Shown piece by piece: positions 1-7,791 of a DNA stretch of 64,000 bases (positions are counted from its first letter, which is position 1; the number at the start of each line of letters is the position of its first letter). The stretch covers positions 310,001 to 374,000 of the forward strand of contig NZ_JBGCCT010000007.1 in NCBI RefSeq assembly GCF_041260665.1, given 5' to 3'. The translations under genes and the position numbers were made by a program. The stretch is from Catenulispora sp. GP43 (GTDB lineage Bacteria > Actinomycetota > Actinomycetes > Streptomycetales > Catenulisporaceae). The notes beneath the pieces are model-generated. The model worked only from the letters and a program-made list of their open reading frames with translations, ran no database searches and was not told the origin of the DNA.

Positions 1-290
1 ATGCCGACGGTCATGGCGGTACCGGAGACCGGGGCGGACAGGCGCAGGACGTCGATGCCGTAGAGCAGCAGGAAGGGGCGCAGCATGCCGTTGCCGAAGG
101 AGTCGACGAGCAGCGCGACGGCGTAGCGGGGGCCGCCGGTGGCGCGCAGCAGTGCCCGCGCGCTGACGCGGGGGCGGGCAGCCTGCCCAATGGGTTCCTG
201 GACTGCTTTGTCGGCGGGTGCCCGGACTGCTTCGTCGGCGGGTGCCCGGACGGTGTCCTGCGGCGCTCGCGGGGGCGCGCTCATGGTCAT
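1..290 (-). CDS. MFS-type transporter, N-terminal part (runs off left edge)
   Basis: The minus strand from the ATG at 290 is open for 96 codons to the window edge. After a hydrophilic leader of about 40 residues it enters a segment with RATGGPRYAVALLVDSFGNG, followed by a hydrophobic stretch (MLRPFLLLYGIDVLRLS). This is the usual start of TM1 and the first loop of a major facilitator superfamily drug or metabolite exporter. A second in-frame ATG lies at 284. The leader contains a 24-bp tandem duplication (201-224 and 225-248) giving two VRAPADxA units. The gene diverges from the DUF5937/ArsR-like regulator at 353/389, so that regulator may control it. The MFS call rests on N-terminal sequence only. 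Confidence 0.7.
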   Translation of the reverse strand, partial: MTMSAPPRAPQDTVRAPADEAVRAPADKAVQEPIGQAARPRVSARALLRATGGPRYAVALLVDSFGNGMLRPFLLLYGIDVLRLSAPVSGTAMTVG

Positions 291-352
291 GGGTCAACGG
301 TGGACAGCGCACGGCGGCCCGTCACGTGGATTGACGAAAGGCGTCAACCGGC

Positions 353-1486
353 GTGCCGCCCAGCGGCCCCACCAGCGACAATGGCCGGGTGGCCTTGCGC
401 ATCGACATCACCGGCCTGCCGCCCGAGCGGCTGCGGTTCGCCGTCTCGCCGCTGGCCGAACTGGCCGCGATGCTGCACGCGCTGGCGGGCACGGCGCATC
501 ACCCGCGCTTCGCGGCGTGGGCGGCCGGGGTGCGCGGGGCGCTGCGTCCGGAGCTGGCGGAGCGGTTGCAGGAGGCCGAGTTCCTGTGGCGCTCCTCGCG
601 CGCGGACTTCCTGCTGCCGGCCCGGCCGAAGGGGAGCCTGAAGCAGGAGCTGGACGACGTCGACATGATCGACGACGAGCGGTATGTGCTCTCGGCCCTG
701 GTCACCACCTGCGGCAGCAACCGCGTCCACTTCGGCGACGCCTCGCCGCTGACCGACGCCGGCGCGCGCGAGCGGGCCCTGGAGCAGGCCCAGGCGCGCG
801 GGGCGGTGCAGGAGGCGTTCGCGGAGCGGCTGCTGGCCGATCCCGCGGTGGTGCGCCGCAGGGTGCGCGCGACGTTGGAGCAGTGCGGCGAGGCCTTCTT
901 CGAGGCCGCGTGGGCCGACGTGGTCCCGCGCCTCGCGGCGGACGTGCAGGTCAAGACCAGCCTGCGGGAGCGCGAGGGGATCGGCCCGGCCCTGGCGTCG
1001 GTGTCGGCCGCGGTGGCACTCGCCGCCCGCGGCGACGGCCCCGAGTCGATCGTCGTGGACAAGCTCCAGGACAACGCGACCAGCGCCGGAACCGACGGCG
1101 TGACGCTCATCCCCACCGTCTTCGGCAGCCCGCACCTGGTCGCGGTCCACGCCCGCGGCTGGCGTCCGGTGATGCAGTACCCGGTCGCCGAACCGGGCGC
1201 CGCGGAGCCCGCGGTGTCGATGGACGTCATCGAACGGCGGCTGCAGGCGCTGGCGCACCCGGTACGGCTACGGCTGGCGCGAACACTGGCCCGGAGCCCG
1301 CACACCACGGGGGAGTTGGCCGGCGCCTGGGAGCTGACGGCGCCGGAGGTCTCGCGGCACCTGGCGGTGATGCGGAAGGCGGGGCTGCTCGTGGCCGAGC
1401 GCAGGGGGCGGTACGTGTACTACTCGCTGGACGCGTCCGCACTGACGGCGCTCGGTACGGATCTGTTGTCGGCGATGCTGCGGTAG
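353..1486 (+). CDS. DUF5937-type regulator with C-terminal ArsR-like winged helix
   Basis: A 377-aa protein with two parts. The N-terminal 270 residues begin with the signature LRIDITGLPPERLRF followed by SPLAEL, known from a large actinobacterial one-component family (DUF5937). The last 80 residues are an ArsR-like winged helix: a LAHPVRLRLARTLARSPHTTGELA segment, then a recognition helix around PEVSRHLAVMRKAGLL and a wing ending RYVYYSL. The GTG at 389 (VALRIDITG) fits the family start better than the ATG at 353. The ligand is unknown. It is divergent from the MFS gene, the usual arrangement for a repressor and its target exporter. Confidence 0.8.
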   Translation: MPPSGPTSDNGRVALRIDITGLPPERLRFAVSPLAELAAMLHALAGTAHHPRFAAWAAGVRGALRPELAERLQEAEFLWRSSRADFLLPARPKGSLKQELDDVDMIDDERYVLSALVTTCGSNRVHFGDASPLTDAGARERALEQAQARGAVQEAFAERLLADPAVVRRRVRATLEQCGEAFFEAAWADVVPRLAADVQVKTSLREREGIGPALASVSAAVALAARGDGPESIVVDKLQDNATSAGTDGVTLIPTVFGSPHLVAVHARGWRPVMQYPVAEPGAAEPAVSMDVIERRLQALAHPVRLRLARTLARSPHTTGELAGAWELTAPEVSRHLAVMRKAGLLVAERRGRYVYYSLDASALTALGTDLLSAMLR

Positions 1487-1509
1487 GCGCTTCGCGGCCG
1501 AGCCCGGGT

Positions 1510-1878
1510 TCACGCGCCGGGGCCCTCCACCTGGCTGATGAGGCGTTTGAGCTGTGCGATCTCCGCGGCCAGCGCGGCGCGGCCGGCGTCGGTCAGCGTG
1601 ATCCAGGTGCGCGGGCGCCGGCCCTCGTAGCCCTTCTCGACGCCGACGAGGTCGGCCTTCTCCAGGACGGTCAGGTGCTGGCTGAGGTTGCCCGCAGTGA
1701 GGTCCAGGGTGGTGCGCAGGAAGCCGAACTCGGCGCGGCGGGCCTGGTGCGCGACGGTGAGGATGCCGAGGCGGACGCGTTGGTGGACGACGTCGTCGAG
1801 GCCGGTGGCGGGGTGCGGGGGGTCGGTCGGGGACGTATCGGTCTGCGCGGCGTCGGCTGGCGCGGGCTGGTCGGTCAC
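1510..1878 (-). CDS. Winged-helix (MarR/HTH_27-like) transcriptional regulator
   Basis: A 122-aa protein. Residues 30-110 form a compact winged helix: VHQRVRLGILTVAHQ, then FGFLRTTLDLTAGNLSQHL as helix-turn-helix, and a wing with EGRRPRTWITLTDAGR. This small family is common in actinobacteria and is usually paired with a membrane protein. Here the start codon at 1878 overlaps the stop of the upstream membrane protein by 4 nt, so the two are translationally coupled. The first 30 residues are low-complexity and probably disordered. It likely controls its own operon; an inverted repeat (ACAAACT at 2687-2693, AGTTTGT at 2711-2717) lies just upstream of the operon. Confidence 0.8.
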   Translation of the reverse strand: MTDQPAPADAAQTDTSPTDPPHPATGLDDVVHQRVRLGILTVAHQARRAEFGFLRTTLDLTAGNLSQHLTVLEKADLVGVEKGYEGRRPRTWITLTDAGRAALAAEIAQLKRLISQVEGPGA

Positions 1879-2669
1879 GGCGCCGTCGGCTCAACGGGCT
1901 CAACGGGCTCAACCTGTTCGGACCGGCCGACCCCGGAGGCGCGCGTCGTCTCAGGCCGCTGCGCCACCGCGAACCCGAGCGCACCGAGCAGCAGGAACGT
2001 CGTCGGCACCGCGAGCCCCGGCAACGCCGACCACGGCGACGTCACACCGAGCCCTCCACCGTCGACGGTGATCGGCACCACCTCGATCGCCAGATACACG
2101 ACCGTGAACCCTAGCAGCGCCCGGTTCCGCTCGATCCACGACAGCACGAGCAGCGGCACCCCGACCGACACCCCACGCCCGGTGAGCCGCCCCAGAACAC
2201 CGTCCACCCCACCGGAGGCCTGGAAGTGCAGCCCGAAGAAGTCCACCGACGCACCGGGCCCGGTCACCCCGCCGGTCCAGAACCGGGTCGGCGCCACCAC
2301 CAGGACGATGACGAGCCCGGCGACGACATACGGCCGCACGACACTCCCCACACCTCGCCGCCGCGCACGCAGCACGTAGAAGAACCCTGTCGCGGCGTAG
2401 ACGAGCACGAGCCCCACCGTCCAGTACACCGGCGACCCCTGCGTGACGTGCACGCACTGAACGCGAGCGTTGACCACCGCCGGACACCGGAAGATCTGTG
2501 CGCTGAACGTGAGCCGATCGACGACGATCCCACCCGCCAGCAGAAGACCAAGCAGGAGCAGGGGAAACCAGGTGCCGCGCTGCGCGGTGCGGACGCGGCG
2601 GGTCAGGGCACTGAGTCCGGCGAGGACTTCGCCGGGGTTGGGCGGCGAGGGGACTGAGGCTTCTGTCAT
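1875..2669 (-). CDS. Multi-pass membrane protein coupled to winged-helix regulator
   Basis: A 264-aa protein with about six hydrophobic segments, among them WFPLLLLGLLLAGGIVV (near 35), VYWTVGLVLVYAATGFF (near 80), YVVAGLVIVLVVA (near 113), a C-terminal GFTVVYLAIEVVPI and TTFLLLGALGFAVA. A cysteine pair (FRCPAVV, VQCVHV) lies in the first extracytoplasmic loop. No enzyme motif is visible. The C-terminus has three EPV repeats encoded by a 9-bp tandem repeat. It is the first gene of a two-gene operon and its stop overlaps the downstream regulator start (1875-1878). A role in the signal sensed by that regulator is inferred only from this pairing. Confidence 0.7.
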   Translation of the reverse strand: MTEASVPSPPNPGEVLAGLSALTRRVRTAQRGTWFPLLLLGLLLAGGIVVDRLTFSAQIFRCPAVVNARVQCVHVTQGSPVYWTVGLVLVYAATGFFYVLRARRRGVGSVVRPYVVAGLVIVLVVAPTRFWTGGVTGPGASVDFFGLHFQASGGVDGVLGRLTGRGVSVGVPLLVLSWIERNRALLGFTVVYLAIEVVPITVDGGGLGVTSPWSALPGLAVPTTFLLLGALGFAVAQRPETTRASGVGRSEQVEPVEPVEPTAP

Positions 2670-2686
2670 GGAGTCAGCTTTGCATT

Positions 2687-2717
2687 ACAAACTAGTCATG
2701 ACAAGAGAGGAGTTTGT
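2687..2717. promoter_or_regulatory. Inverted repeat upstream of membrane protein/regulator operon
   Basis: ACAAACT (2687-2693) and AGTTTGT (2711-2717) are exact reverse complements separated by 17 nt. They lie just upstream of the operon start at 2669, in a short AT-richer stretch that also holds the palindrome ACTAGT (2691-2696). This is a candidate operator for the winged-helix regulator. It is inferred from position and symmetry only. Confidence 0.35.
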
Positions 2718-2719
2718 GA

Positions 2720-3055
2720 TCATCGCCAGGCTGCGCTTTGCCCGCTCACCCCGACCAGCCCGTTCTCGTAGGCGATGATCACCAGCTGCACCCGATCCCG
2801 GGCATCCAGCTTCACCAGCAGCCGCGTCACGTAGGACTTGACCGTCGAGCCGCTGATTCCCATCGCCTCGGCGATCTCAGTGTTCGTCAGGCCGCGGGCG
2901 ATGAGGGTCAGCGTCTCGAGTTCGCGGCCGGTGATCCCCAGGTGCCGGGCCTGGTCGGCCGGGGGCTGGCCGGCGCGGGTGCGGTGGGCGGTGAAGTGCT
3001 CGATCAGGCGGCGGGTGACCTTGGGGGCGATGAGGGCGTCGCCCGCGGCGGCCGT
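2720..3055 (-). pseudogene. LuxR/NarL response regulator, C-terminal fragment (receiver lost)
   Basis: The homologous part runs from about 3055 down to the stop at 2720. It begins at AAAGDALIAPKVTRRLIEHF, which is the end of the receiver-HTH linker, and continues into a complete LuxR DNA-binding domain (ITGRELETLTLIARGLTNTEIA, then STVKSYVTRLLVKLDARDR). The receiver domain with its phosphorylatable Asp is missing. Upstream of the linker the open frame (to 3166) is only the antisense of the neighbouring permease. The gene therefore looks cut at about 3050 and joined head-to-head to the permease. Response regulators of this type normally sit beside a histidine kinase and an ABC exporter, and neither kinase nor ATPase is present here. 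Confidence 0.75.
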
Positions 3056-5366
3056 CAAGCGCCGCAGGCTCCAGACCTTCGTCCTGGCCGTGGTGGTCCT
3101 GCTGTCCACCGGAATGGCCGTCGTCACCCTCGGACTGCTCGCCGCCGTATCAGGCCCCTTCGACAAGGTCTACGCCGCGGCGCACGGCGCGCACATCGTC
3201 GCCGAATACGCCGACTCCAAGGCGAGCACGGCCCAGATCGCCCAGACAGCTCACGCCCCCGGCGTGGTCGGCTCGGCCGGACCGTATCCGGTCGCGTTCC
3301 TCCATCAGCCCACTGAGACCGGCACCCCATCGATCGGGCTGTCCGGGACGTTCACCCTCGTCGGCCGCGACCGCCCGGACACGGCGGTCGACACGCTGAA
3401 CCTGGCCTCCGGACACTGGCCCACCGGCCTCGGCGAGATCGTCCTCAACCTCCCGCGGGGGAACGACCGCGGCACCGTGAAGCTGATCGACATCGACCAC
3501 CACGTCGTCACCGCGGACGGCGTCGACCTGAAGGTCGTCGGCTACGCCAGGTCCGTCAGCGACTCCGCCGACGGCTGGGTCACCCCGGCGCAGGCCCAGG
3601 CGCTGGGCGCCCCCCAGACGCAGATGATGTACCGGTTCCGGCAGGCGGGATCGGATGCCTCCCTGCGGGCCGACATGGCGGCCGTCACCGCCGTCGTGCC
3701 GTCCGGATCGCTGATCGGGACGAGCTCCTACCTCACCATCAAGGCCCACCTGGCCACCGGTCCCGACACCTACGTACCGTTCCCGACCGCCTTCAGTGTC
3801 CTCGGTCTGGCCGTATCCGTCGTGATCGTCGGGACCGTCGTCAGCGGCGCCGTGGTCGCCGGCTACCGGCACATCGGGATTCTCAAAGCCCCGGGATTCA
3901 CGTCGGGCCAGGTGACGTATGTCTACATCCTGATGGTCATGGTGTCGGCTGCCATCGGGTGTGTGCTCGGCACCGTCATCGGCTCGGCGTTCGGGTCCTC
4001 GATGGTCAGCCAGGCCTTCTACGGCATCTCCGGCAGCGACGTGCTCAGGGGGAGCGAAGCCCTTCCGGCGTGGGTGTGTCCGGCCGTGCTGCTCGGCATG
4101 CCGGCCCTGGTCGCGCTGTCCGCCCTCCTCCCCGCGACGAAGGCCCGGCGCCTGCCGGCCGCCGCGGTGATCAGCGCCGGCTCGGTACCGCAGACCGGAC
4201 GCGGGTTGAGGATCCAGCGCGCGCTCGGCGGCTCGCGCCTGCCGCGTTCGGTGAGTCTGGGCCTGGGCTGGCCGTTCTCGCGGCCGGGGCGCACCGCGCT
4301 GACGCTGACGACCGTCGTGCTCGGCGTGACGACCGTGACGTTGGCGGTCGGCCTGGCGGCGACCGTCGTGAAGTACGACCGGACGACCACCGGCCAGGAC
4401 AAGATCCAGGTGACGGTCACCGTGGACAACCCGGCCGCGCCGTGGCATCCGGTCGCCCCGGTGCACACCGACAGCGAGCTGTTCAGCTTGTTGCGGGCCC
4501 TGCCCGGGACCGCCCACGTCGCAGCCGACGCGCCGTTCCACACGCACTTGGCAGGCAGCACCGACGTCGTGGCCATGGACGTGGAGACCGGGGACACCGC
4601 GGCGCTGCACCCCGATCTGGTACGAGGACGCTGGATCGCGGGCCCCGGCGAGGTCGTCGTCGGGTCGGAGTTCTGGCACCAGCACCGACTGGCCCTGGGC
4701 CAGACCATCGTCCTGGGCTCCGGTGAAGGTCAGGTCTCTGAGAAGGTCGTCGGCGAGGAGTCCGGCGGCTGGGACGTCACGAGCACCGACTGGAACCGCT
4801 TCGTGGGCCTGCGTTCCACCCGCCGTGCCATGACCTTCTCCATAGGCCTGGCCAAAGGAACCGACCCGCACGCCTACGCCGCGATGGCCGCCGGCATCGA
4901 CCCCGGTGTGCAGCCGGCGCTGAACGACGGCATCGACACCACCGAGAAGGTGATGATCAGGGTGATCTCGACGCTGACCGGCATGCTGATCGCGGTCTCG
5001 GCGCTGGGGGTGTTCAACGCGGTCGTCATGACCACCCGCGAGCGGCGCAAGGATGTCGGGGTCCTGAAATCGATCGGGATGACGCCGCGCCAGGTGATCG
5101 CGCTGGTGGTGACCGCGATGGCCGCGCTGGGCCTGCTCGGCGGCCTGATCGGGCTGCCCGCCGGGATGCTCGGGCACCGGATCGTGGTCCCGGCCACCGG
5201 TCACGGCTCGGGCCGCGACCTGCCCGCCTCGCTGCTGCACGGGTGGGCGTGGCCGACGGTGGTCGCGCTGGCGCTTTCCGGGGCGGCGATCGCCGCGGTC
5301 GGCGCGTTCCTGCCGTCCGTTCGCGCTTCGCGTTCGTCCGCCGCGGAGGTGTTGCGCACGGAATAG
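3030..5366 (+). CDS. FtsX/MacB-type ABC permease, 5'-truncated
   Basis: A large permease of about 778 aa if translated from the ATG at 3030. It shows the two-repeat FtsX architecture: TM1 (LQTFVLAVVVLLSTGMAVVTLG), a long extracytoplasmic domain, a TM block around FSVLGLAVSVVIVGTVVSGAVV and VTYVYILMVMVSAAIGCVLG, a second TM1-like segment after SRPGRTALTLTTVV, and a C-terminal TM block (GMLIAVSALGVFNAVVMTTRERRKDVGVLKSIGMTPRQV split over two helices). The first 10-15 family residues before KRRRLQ are missing. The frame continues upstream only into antisense of the response-regulator fragment, so any start there is fortuitous. The cognate ATPase is absent. The gene may be silent. Its 3' end overlaps the FUSC gene on the other strand by about 165 nt. 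Confidence 0.8.
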   Translation: MRASPAAAVKRRRLQTFVLAVVVLLSTGMAVVTLGLLAAVSGPFDKVYAAAHGAHIVAEYADSKASTAQIAQTAHAPGVVGSAGPYPVAFLHQPTETGTPSIGLSGTFTLVGRDRPDTAVDTLNLASGHWPTGLGEIVLNLPRGNDRGTVKLIDIDHHVVTADGVDLKVVGYARSVSDSADGWVTPAQAQALGAPQTQMMYRFRQAGSDASLRADMAAVTAVVPSGSLIGTSSYLTIKAHLATGPDTYVPFPTAFSVLGLAVSVVIVGTVVSGAVVAGYRHIGILKAPGFTSGQVTYVYILMVMVSAAIGCVLGTVIGSAFGSSMVSQAFYGISGSDVLRGSEALPAWVCPAVLLGMPALVALSALLPATKARRLPAAAVISAGSVPQTGRGLRIQRALGGSRLPRSVSLGLGWPFSRPGRTALTLTTVVLGVTTVTLAVGLAATVVKYDRTTTGQDKIQVTVTVDNPAAPWHPVAPVHTDSELFSLLRALPGTAHVAADAPFHTHLAGSTDVVAMDVETGDTAALHPDLVRGRWIAGPGEVVVGSEFWHQHRLALGQTIVLGSGEGQVSEKVVGEESGGWDVTSTDWNRFVGLRSTRRAMTFSIGLAKGTDPHAYAAMAAGIDPGVQPALNDGIDTTEKVMIRVISTLTGMLIAVSALGVFNAVVMTTRERRKDVGVLKSIGMTPRQVIALVVTAMAALGLLGGLIGLPAGMLGHRIVVPATGHGSGRDLPASLLHGWAWPTVVALALSGAAIAAVGAFLPSVRASRSSAAEVLRTE

Positions 5367-6664
5367 AGCCCGGACCCCGCATAGAGCCCGGATTCGGCAT
5401 AGAGCCCGAACTCCGCGAGCGCCCTGACCGGCTCGACGCAGCTGTGCACGACGTCGATGGCGTCGGCCCGGGCTGCGCGGCCGGTCAGCATCCGTTGAGC
5501 ACGCAGCGGTTTGGCGATCTGCTCCAACTGCGCGACGGCGTACTGGAAGCGGGCCTGGCGGCGGCGGATCTCGGCCCGGTCGTCGATCGGGGCGTCGAGG
5601 CAGGCGGTGAGGGCCGCGAGCGCTTCGGCCATGCGCCGTCGCAGGACGTCCGCGGTCCGGACCGGCAGCACGAACCAGGATGCTGCGATACCTGGCACCG
5701 CGCCGACCACGATCGCCTCCAGCCGGGTGGTCAGCAGCGATGTCGCGTTCTGCCCGAAGTAGCCGTAGAGCAAAGACAGGGCCGCGGTGACGCTCCCGGC
5801 CCAGAACGCGTAGCTGATCTCCCGCAGCCAGCTCGCCACGCCCAGCACGGCGAAGATGATGACGACCGACCAGCGGTCCGCCGGCGGGAAGGTGCCGGCG
5901 ATCGCCGTCGCGACGACGGTTCCGGCGGTGGCGCCCGCGGTCCGCAGCACGCCCTTGTGCAGGACGTCGCCCCGGCCGCGTGCGCCGCTGCCCACGATGT
6001 AGGCGGTGAGCACGGCCCACGGCCAGTGGTCGTGGAAGGCCAGGTGGCCGACGGCGAAGGCGGTACCGAGGGCGACGGCCGTCTGGCAGGCCATGCGGGT
6101 GCCGGCCGGTATGCGCTTGGCGCCGGATGGGGCGATGAGGGGCCGTGGTGCCGGCGGATGCCTGCGTTGCTCGCGCATGCCCAACGCGGCGGCGCCCAGC
6201 TGGTACACCGCCACCCAGAACGCCGCGACCAGCGCGATGAGCGCGCACCACAGGTCGTCGGCGGCGGTGTGCGGGGGACCGCCCTGGCCTTGCGTGACCA
6301 GCAGTGTGATGAACGGCAGGGCCCCGACCGTCCCGGCCTTGGTGGCGCGCGGCCCGAAGCGCCGGATCCAGATCGCGGCGGCCATCGCGGCGGTGAAGGC
6401 GGCACCGCCGAGGAAGGGGTGCAGCTGGAGCAGAGAGCTGACTTCCGAAGCGGTCGCCGCCGATGCGGCCAGGACCGCCGCGCCGATCAGGCGGTCCCGG
6501 GGATCGGCGCCGCGCTGGACGCGGGCCAGCGTCATCGTCATCGCCACCGCGGTGATGACGATGTCCAGGTGCAGGTGCGCGCGGTGCTCGATCCAGATCG
6601 CCGAGCCGTACGCCGATAGGACCGCCGCCATCAAGACGGCCGCGGCGCGCAATTTAGTACTCAA
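5201..6664 (-). CDS. FUSC-family integral membrane transporter
   Basis: A 487-aa protein with two blocks of hydrophobic helices, residues 5-165 and 205-330, separated by a cytoplasmic linker with EQRRHPPAPRP. The second block (TAVALGTAFAVGHLAF, WAVLTAYIVGSG, RTAGATAGTVVATAIAG) matches the fusaric-acid-resistance/FUSC fold, associated with efflux of aromatic acids and related compounds. The start is uncertain: a TTG at 6664 or inner TTG/ATG codons. The C-terminus carries three GLYAES-like units from an 18-bp tandem repeat and runs antisense into the permease 3' end. It is divergent from a MarR regulator across operator-like palindromes, so it is probably the regulated efflux pump. Confidence 0.75.
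   Translation of the reverse strand: MSTKLRAAAVLMAAVLSAYGSAIWIEHRAHLHLDIVITAVAMTMTLARVQRGADPRDRLIGAAVLAASAATASEVSSLLQLHPFLGGAAFTAAMAAAIWIRRFGPRATKAGTVGALPFITLLVTQGQGGPPHTAADDLWCALIALVAAFWVAVYQLGAAALGMREQRRHPPAPRPLIAPSGAKRIPAGTRMACQTAVALGTAFAVGHLAFHDHWPWAVLTAYIVGSGARGRGDVLHKGVLRTAGATAGTVVATAIAGTFPPADRWSVVIIFAVLGVASWLREISYAFWAGSVTAALSLLYGYFGQNATSLLTTRLEAIVVGAVPGIAASWFVLPVRTADVLRRRMAEALAALTACLDAPIDDRAEIRRRQARFQYAVAQLEQIAKPLRAQRMLTGRAARADAIDVVHSCVEPVRALAEFGLYAESGLYAGSGLYSVRNTSAADEREARTDGRNAPTAAIAAPESASATTVGHAHPCSSEAGRSRPEP
5363..5416. repeat. 18-bp tandem repeat, three units
   Basis: Units 5363-5380, 5381-5398 and 5399-5416 share the core ATAGAGCCCG. The TAG in the first unit is the stop codon of the permease. 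On the other strand the units encode the GLYAES/GLYAGS repeats near the FUSC C-terminus. Confidence 0.85.
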
Positions 6665-6715
6665 TGTGTACTACCCTGAAGAGTGGAATGCAGTACATGC
6701 TTGCGATTCAATCGC
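6656..6715. promoter_or_regulatory. Two operator-like palindromes between FUSC and MarR genes
   Basis: AGTAC (6656-6660) and GTACT (6668-6672) form an inverted repeat with a 7-nt spacer. GCGATT-C-AATCGC (6703-6715) is a perfect 13-bp palindrome. Both lie in an AT-rich island between the divergent FUSC (6664) and MarR (6753) genes. MarR proteins bind such palindromes to repress themselves and the divergent transporter. The assignment is by position and symmetry. Confidence 0.55.
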
Positions 6716-6752
6716 TCAGTGTCTTCGCAATAGTAAGTGATAGCGTAGTAAT

Positions 6753-7193
6753 ATGACAACCGCCCCGGACCAGCCGGACCTGCTTGAGGCCGCCACGGCG
6801 ATCCGTCAGGGCACGCAGCGCCTGGCTCGCCGCGTCCGCACCGTCCGTTCCGCCGGCGCGCTGAGCACCAACAAGATCAGTGTGCTCAGTCACCTGGCAC
6901 GACTCGGGCCGTCCACGCCCGGCGAGGTGGCGGCCCTGGACCGGCAGCAGCCGCAGTCGCTGACCCGGGTGTTCGCCGACCTGGAGCGGGACGGCCTGGT
7001 GGTCCGGTCCGCCGACGCCGGGGACCGCCGGCAGTCGATCATCGCCATCACCGACACCGGCCTGCGGGAGTTGCAGCGCGACGTCGCCGAACGCGACGCC
7101 TGGCTGGCCGGGGCGCTGGTCGGGCTGAGCGAGACCGAGCGTCAGGTGCTGGTGTTGGCCGCGGCGTTGATGGAGCAGATCGCGGACGGCTGA
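6753..7193 (+). CDS. MarR-family transcriptional regulator
   Basis: A 146-aa protein with the MarR layout: dimerisation helices at both ends and a central winged helix. ALSTNKISVLSHLARLGPSTPGEVA is followed by the recognition helix QPQSLTRVFADLERDGLV and a wing with SADAGDRRQSIIAITDTG. The DRR motif in the wing is typical of the family. It is divergent from the FUSC exporter and followed 6 nt later by a GNAT acetyltransferase, so the regulator, efflux pump and acetyltransferase form a plausible detoxification unit. The effector is unknown. Confidence 0.85.
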   Translation: MTTAPDQPDLLEAATAIRQGTQRLARRVRTVRSAGALSTNKISVLSHLARLGPSTPGEVAALDRQQPQSLTRVFADLERDGLVVRSADAGDRRQSIIAITDTGLRELQRDVAERDAWLAGALVGLSETERQVLVLAAALMEQIADG

Positions 7194-7199
7194 GGCAGG

Positions 7200-7739
7200 A
7201 TGGTGCGGGTGAGCGAACCGAAGATCCGCGAAGCGACGATCGGTGACGTCCCCCGGATCGTGCACCTGATCGAATCGGCCTACCGCGGCGACTCCAGCCG
7301 CGCCGGCTGGACGACCGAGGCGGACCTGCTCGACGGCCGGCGCACCGACGAGGCCGACGTCACGGCCGCGGTGGCCGACGAGGACAGCCGGATGATCCTC
7401 GCCGAGGACGGCGCCGACCTGATCGCCTGCTGCCTGGTCCGGCACCGCGGCACGCACGCCTACTTCGGCATGTTCGCCGTCAGCCCGGCCGCGCAGGGCG
7501 GCGGCCTGGGCAAGCGGCTGCTGGCCGCGGCCGAGCGGCTGGCGCACGACGAGCTCGGCCTGGCCACCATGGAGATGACGGTCATCCGGCAGCGCGCCGA
7601 CCTGATCGCCTGGTACGTCCGGCGCGGCTACACGCAGACCGGCCGGATGCAGCCGTTCCCCTACGGCGACATCCGGTTCGGCGAGCCTCGTCGGGACGAT
7701 CTGGAATTCGAAGTGCTCGTCAAGGATTTGGCGGGCTGA
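7200..7739 (+). CDS. GNAT-family N-acetyltransferase
   Basis: A 179-aa protein with a GNAT fold: beta strand IREATIGDVPRIVHLI at the start, YFGMFAVSPAAQGGGLGKRLLAAAE as the acetyl-CoA binding motif A (Q/RxxGxG/A form QGGGLG), and VRRGYTQTGRMQPFPYG at the C-terminus. GTG at 7203 or 7209 are alternative starts. It follows the MarR gene by 6 nt on the same strand, so it is probably co-transcribed and induced by the same effector. The substrate cannot be deduced. Confidence 0.8.
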   Translation: MVRVSEPKIREATIGDVPRIVHLIESAYRGDSSRAGWTTEADLLDGRRTDEADVTAAVADEDSRMILAEDGADLIACCLVRHRGTHAYFGMFAVSPAAQGGGLGKRLLAAAERLAHDELGLATMEMTVIRQRADLIAWYVRRGYTQTGRMQPFPYGDIRFGEPRRDDLEFEVLVKDLAG

Positions 7740-7791
7740 GCGAGATCTGACGCGCTGAGGTCGAACCTGGGGGAGGACGGCGCGCCGCCGC

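Noticed and set aside
3150-6251. A 1033-codon minus-strand frame opposite the permease
   Set aside because: Arg/Gly/His/Asp-rich composition with no domain, and it covers real genes on both strands; a typical GC-rich shadow.
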